The notes beneath the pieces were generated by a model. The model was given only the letters and a program-made list of their open reading frames with translations, ran no database searches and was not told where the DNA came from. Positions 61,201-64,000 of a DNA stretch of 64,000 nt are shown in pieces (position 1 is the first letter of the stretch; each line of letters starts with the position of its first letter). Source of the DNA: Piper betle (taxonomy: Eukaryota; Streptophyta; Magnoliopsida; Piperales; Piperaceae). Where the stretch lies: the NCBI GenBank assembly GCA_033002965.1, contig JAURVB010006236.1, forward strand, positions 259,501 to 323,500, given 5' to 3'. Both the position numbers and the translations under genes were made by a program.

Positions 61201-64000
61201 AAAAATTTTGTTATAATTGTTAAAAATGATAATCTTAATTAAGCACCAAACATGTATACGTATTAAAACGAATTAAAAATTATTAATATAGTAGAGATCA
61301 ATGTAATCTTGAGTTTACGTGAATAATGAAAAATAGTTAATAATAGAAAAAGATTTTTTTATTAGGAATAATGAGGAACATTTTTTATTAGGAATAGAAA
61401 TAATGAGGATTAATATGTGTTTTCCAGCTAATATTTATTAGGAAAATATGGGTCCTACATAAATTTGATGTTTATCTGGGCCCAGAATTAAGCACCGAAC
61501 AGATATATGTATTTAAGCGAATTAAAAATTATTAATATAGTAGAGATCAATGTAATCTTGAGTTTACGTGAATAATGAGAAATGGTTCATATTAGAAAAA
61601 GATTTTTTGATTAGGAATAATGAGGAACAATTTTTATTAGGAATAGAAATATTGAGGATTAATATGTGTTTTCCAGCTAATATTATTAGGAAAATATGGG
61701 TTCTACATAAATTTGATGTTTATCTGGGCCCAGAATTAACCACAGCCCCCTTACCCCTAGATTTAGTGTAAGTTGATAGGTAATAAATAGTTGTTGATTT
61801 TTTGTTTGTACGTGTTTGTGAATTTCGTTTATTACTTAAGCTTATTGTGACATTCCAATGATGAATCACCGTTGCAAATATTTATTTATCAACTTAAAAC
61901 TCACAAAGGCAAAACATGAATACATAATGCTATACGAATATTCAAATACCATAATAACTCTTCTAAAACAAAAATATGTGAAGATCATTATCATCTAATA
62001 CTGAGCAGGGCATGCAATGCTATTGAAGACTGACAAATTCTTTTTCAAACTTATTTTTTCTGTCATTGGAAGGCTTATAATTAGAGTATTTTCTTGTAGA
62101 TTTTTTTATGTTATAAGGAGTATAATATGTGTTATTTACATGCTTGCGCATTCAACTTTTCAGTGTTAAAATGGAGGATTTTTTTTATTTGTTTGCAGCA
62201 AGATAACATCAAGAACCAGCGTGAAAATCTTGTGCTTTCAATTGCAAATGCCCAGTCACGGTTAGGGATACCTGATGGAGTGGAGCCAGTGAGTTTATAT
62301 ACCTTATCTCTACTATGTTGTACCATCATCACAAATATTTTCTATGCTGCAAAATTGAAAACATAACATGGAGAAGATGTTCCTGGTGATCATTGGTAAA
62401 ATTAGGGCTTCATTTACAAAGTAGAAGAAATTTCACAAAAAAGTGAATTACCTCTCATACTGCCAGCAGCTAACGCTTTGAATTTAGTTTTGACTATATT
62501 GTAAGAAAGAAAAAGTCTAAATGGTTTAATTACCTTTAAAGATCAATCCATAATTCTTATTCAACAACTTGATTGAGATTGACAATTTAGTATTTGCACT
62601 TAACATCTCATGTAAGAAACTTAGGTGAGGAAACATTGATGAGCAATAGTGCTTTAGAAGTATTAATCTTTTTTTTTTTGGCTGGAATGCTGGTTCAGAA
62701 TATTTAATAAACTTAGGTGAGGAATATTTAACTGACGATGTTGATGATGTGAGAGATACATGAATGGACCATTTTGATAATTTCAAGCATTAAGAGAAGA
62801 CTTAGGTTCTGTAAGTTATTATTAGGTAATCATAGTTCTGGGAGAATTTGACTGTTAATAGTTTTTTCGATTTGACCTTTTTTATTTGGAGTTCCCATTT
62901 TTAAAGATCTCTGCCAGTCTGCTTCCTGTAGCCTTGACCTTGAATCCCATAAGTGTGTGATTTAATTCATTTCTCTGTTCAGTTTTTCGTCAATGAATTA
63001 GTGTAATATTTGTTTGGATTATTTTGGTCGCTTTGTTTACTTTGTTGTTGATTTCTAAATATCTTCTCTATATACTTCAATACCTAGCTCTCTAGGCCAA
63101 CTAATTTGAATTTTGAAGATTGAGTTATAATGGAGAAATTTCCACTTGGTGAATCTCTGTTTTGGCATTGATTTGTGAAAAATCATGCTTTAATTCTTTG
63201 GCCTTCTTGTAGGTGTTCCTAGCATGAGAATTTACTTTCATATCAGTGGACATTGCTTTAAATGCTCTAATGAGAAAGTAACACTCTCATTTGCTTGCTT
63301 TTAACTTTGAATGCTGTTTCCTTAACATTAGTGGTTGTTGAAAATACATCACAAATGCTATTGTCAACTTTTCCATTTAGAATCAAAATGAATTTTTTTG
63401 TTACCAGTGTTGTGATGGTAGATGACTGTATTAATATTTGTCAATCAGGGATAACTTCATGATGCATATTTGGCAATTTAATAAGGTATACAATTTAAAT
63501 GATGTTAACACTTCAACATTCATCTCCTTATCTTCTTTTAAATTGGAAGAGAATTATGAGATGGCATCAAATTTTACCACTTTGTTTCTCCATGGTGCAT
63601 TATTGATTTAAAATGTGTAGTCAGTCGGTAACACATAATCCGTATCATTGACTCAAAATTTCTTTCTCTTCTTCCACTTTATCTTGGATTAGGGTCAGGG
63701 ATCAGGATCCTATTCTGCCATTGACCCCAATGTATTTAGGATAATATGGAAATTAATGTTAAAGCTTCAGGTTTTATCTCATTATCCCCTCTTTCAATGA
63801 CAAAATGGTTGTCATTCTAAGGGCTTTTCTTGGCATGGAAAAAGATAAGGCTTTTTTTGTCAGATCCATAGCCGGAATTGCCATTTTTGTAGTATTCTTA
63901 TTGTTATACCTATTCCATTAGCTTTTGACTTTTCACTTTGTAAAATGAGTGTAGCGGAAGTTTGGAATGATTTAGTTTGGAAGATTTTTTGATCAAGTTA
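58279..64000 (+). CDS. CALS10: Callose synthase, CalS10/GSL8 type (5' part)
   Basis: Plasma-membrane 1,3-beta-glucan synthase of glycosyltransferase family 48. The GSL8/CalS10 clade makes callose at the cell plate and plasmodesmata (family knowledge). Exons seen: 58279-58489, 58579-58676, 58787-58950, 59293-59419, 59671-59781, 60123-60248, 62199-62288. All have GT-AG introns and compatible phases, giving 309 residues of roughly 1900. Diagnostic phrases: GLAGAVPPSLGKSTNID, AADEIQEDDPNVARILCEQAY, AQNLDPNSEGRGVLQFKTGL, KWRESGTFTTKLGE, ELTPYNIVPLDAPSMTN, FGFQQDNIKNQRENLVLS. This is the cytosolic Vta1-like N-terminal part, before the first membrane helices and the synthase domain, which lie outside the window. 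The GLAGAVPPSL start fits CalS10 better than CalS9. Intron 7 begins at 62289 and continues past the window end; no eighth exon was found. Confidence 0.95.
61241..61740. repeat. 249-bp tandem duplication in callose synthase intron 6
   Basis: 61241-61489 and 61490-61740 match almost throughout, from GCACCxAACA to GGGCCCAGAATTAA. Both copies contain ATTAATATAGTAGAGATCAA and TGTGTTTTCCAGCTAATA. It sits in the 1950-bp sixth intron, which is otherwise very AT-rich (60650-61240). Confidence 0.88.
62385..63330 (+). repeat. Uncharacterised repeat of about 0.95 kb in callose synthase intron 7
   Basis: Its first part (62385-62510) recurs at 57545-57680 and its second (62693-63330) at 38326-38818. It seems to be the fullest of three copies. 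No LTRs, inverted repeats or ORFs are visible. Confidence 0.6.

Noticed and set aside
1..64000. tRNA or rRNA genes
   Set aside because: No cloverleaf with A/B boxes or rRNA-like stretch was noticed. The TGGTATCAGAGC-type sequences are retroelement primer sites, not tRNA genes.

Overview
This window is nuclear DNA of a flowering plant. The genes have multi-exon structures with GT-AG introns, the spacers are AT-rich, and LTR retrotransposons are abundant. The 5' exons of the phosphatase and callose synthase genes are strikingly GC-rich and fade to AT-rich 3' exons. Such a gradient is typical of monocots, so a monocot is likely (inference).

Layout. Positions 1-115 may hold the start of an unidentified gene leaving the window on the minus strand. 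An AT-rich spacer follows (116-6261) with microsatellites and a minisatellite. A POLTERGEIST-like PP2C phosphatase gene (6287-9273, +) has four exons and one apparent frameshift in exon 1. A PIRL leucine-rich-repeat gene (14170-16636, +) has three exons and an apparent GC-AG first intron. Converging on it is a complete but dead copy of the peroxisomal 3-hydroxyisobutyryl-CoA hydrolase gene CHY1 (17493-30500, -). Fourteen ancestral exons can be placed, and one intron is split by a 9.3-kb LTR retrotransposon (18304-27591). A FUSCA3-like B3 transcription factor gene follows (32111-about 33400, +). It carries a stop codon and shifted splice junctions, so it is probably also a pseudogene.

From 33.4 to 58 kb there is no intact gene. 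This part holds a tandem array of a miniature LTR element (TRIM, 141-bp LTRs) and a second TRIM copy. It also holds a fragment of a gypsy-type element, a higher-order minisatellite between direct repeats, and two solo LTRs of the same family as the 9.3-kb element (45213-47859 + and 53752-56658 -). A decayed Ty1-copia element (49540-52888, -) and a possible plastid-derived segment complete it. The window ends inside a callose synthase gene of the CalS10/GSL8 type (58279 to beyond 64000, +), whose first seven exons are intact.

The genes do not form a pathway. The window shows gene decay and nested retroelements between conserved housekeeping and developmental genes. Coding calls rest on translation read by eye and remembered family motifs; no database search was run.
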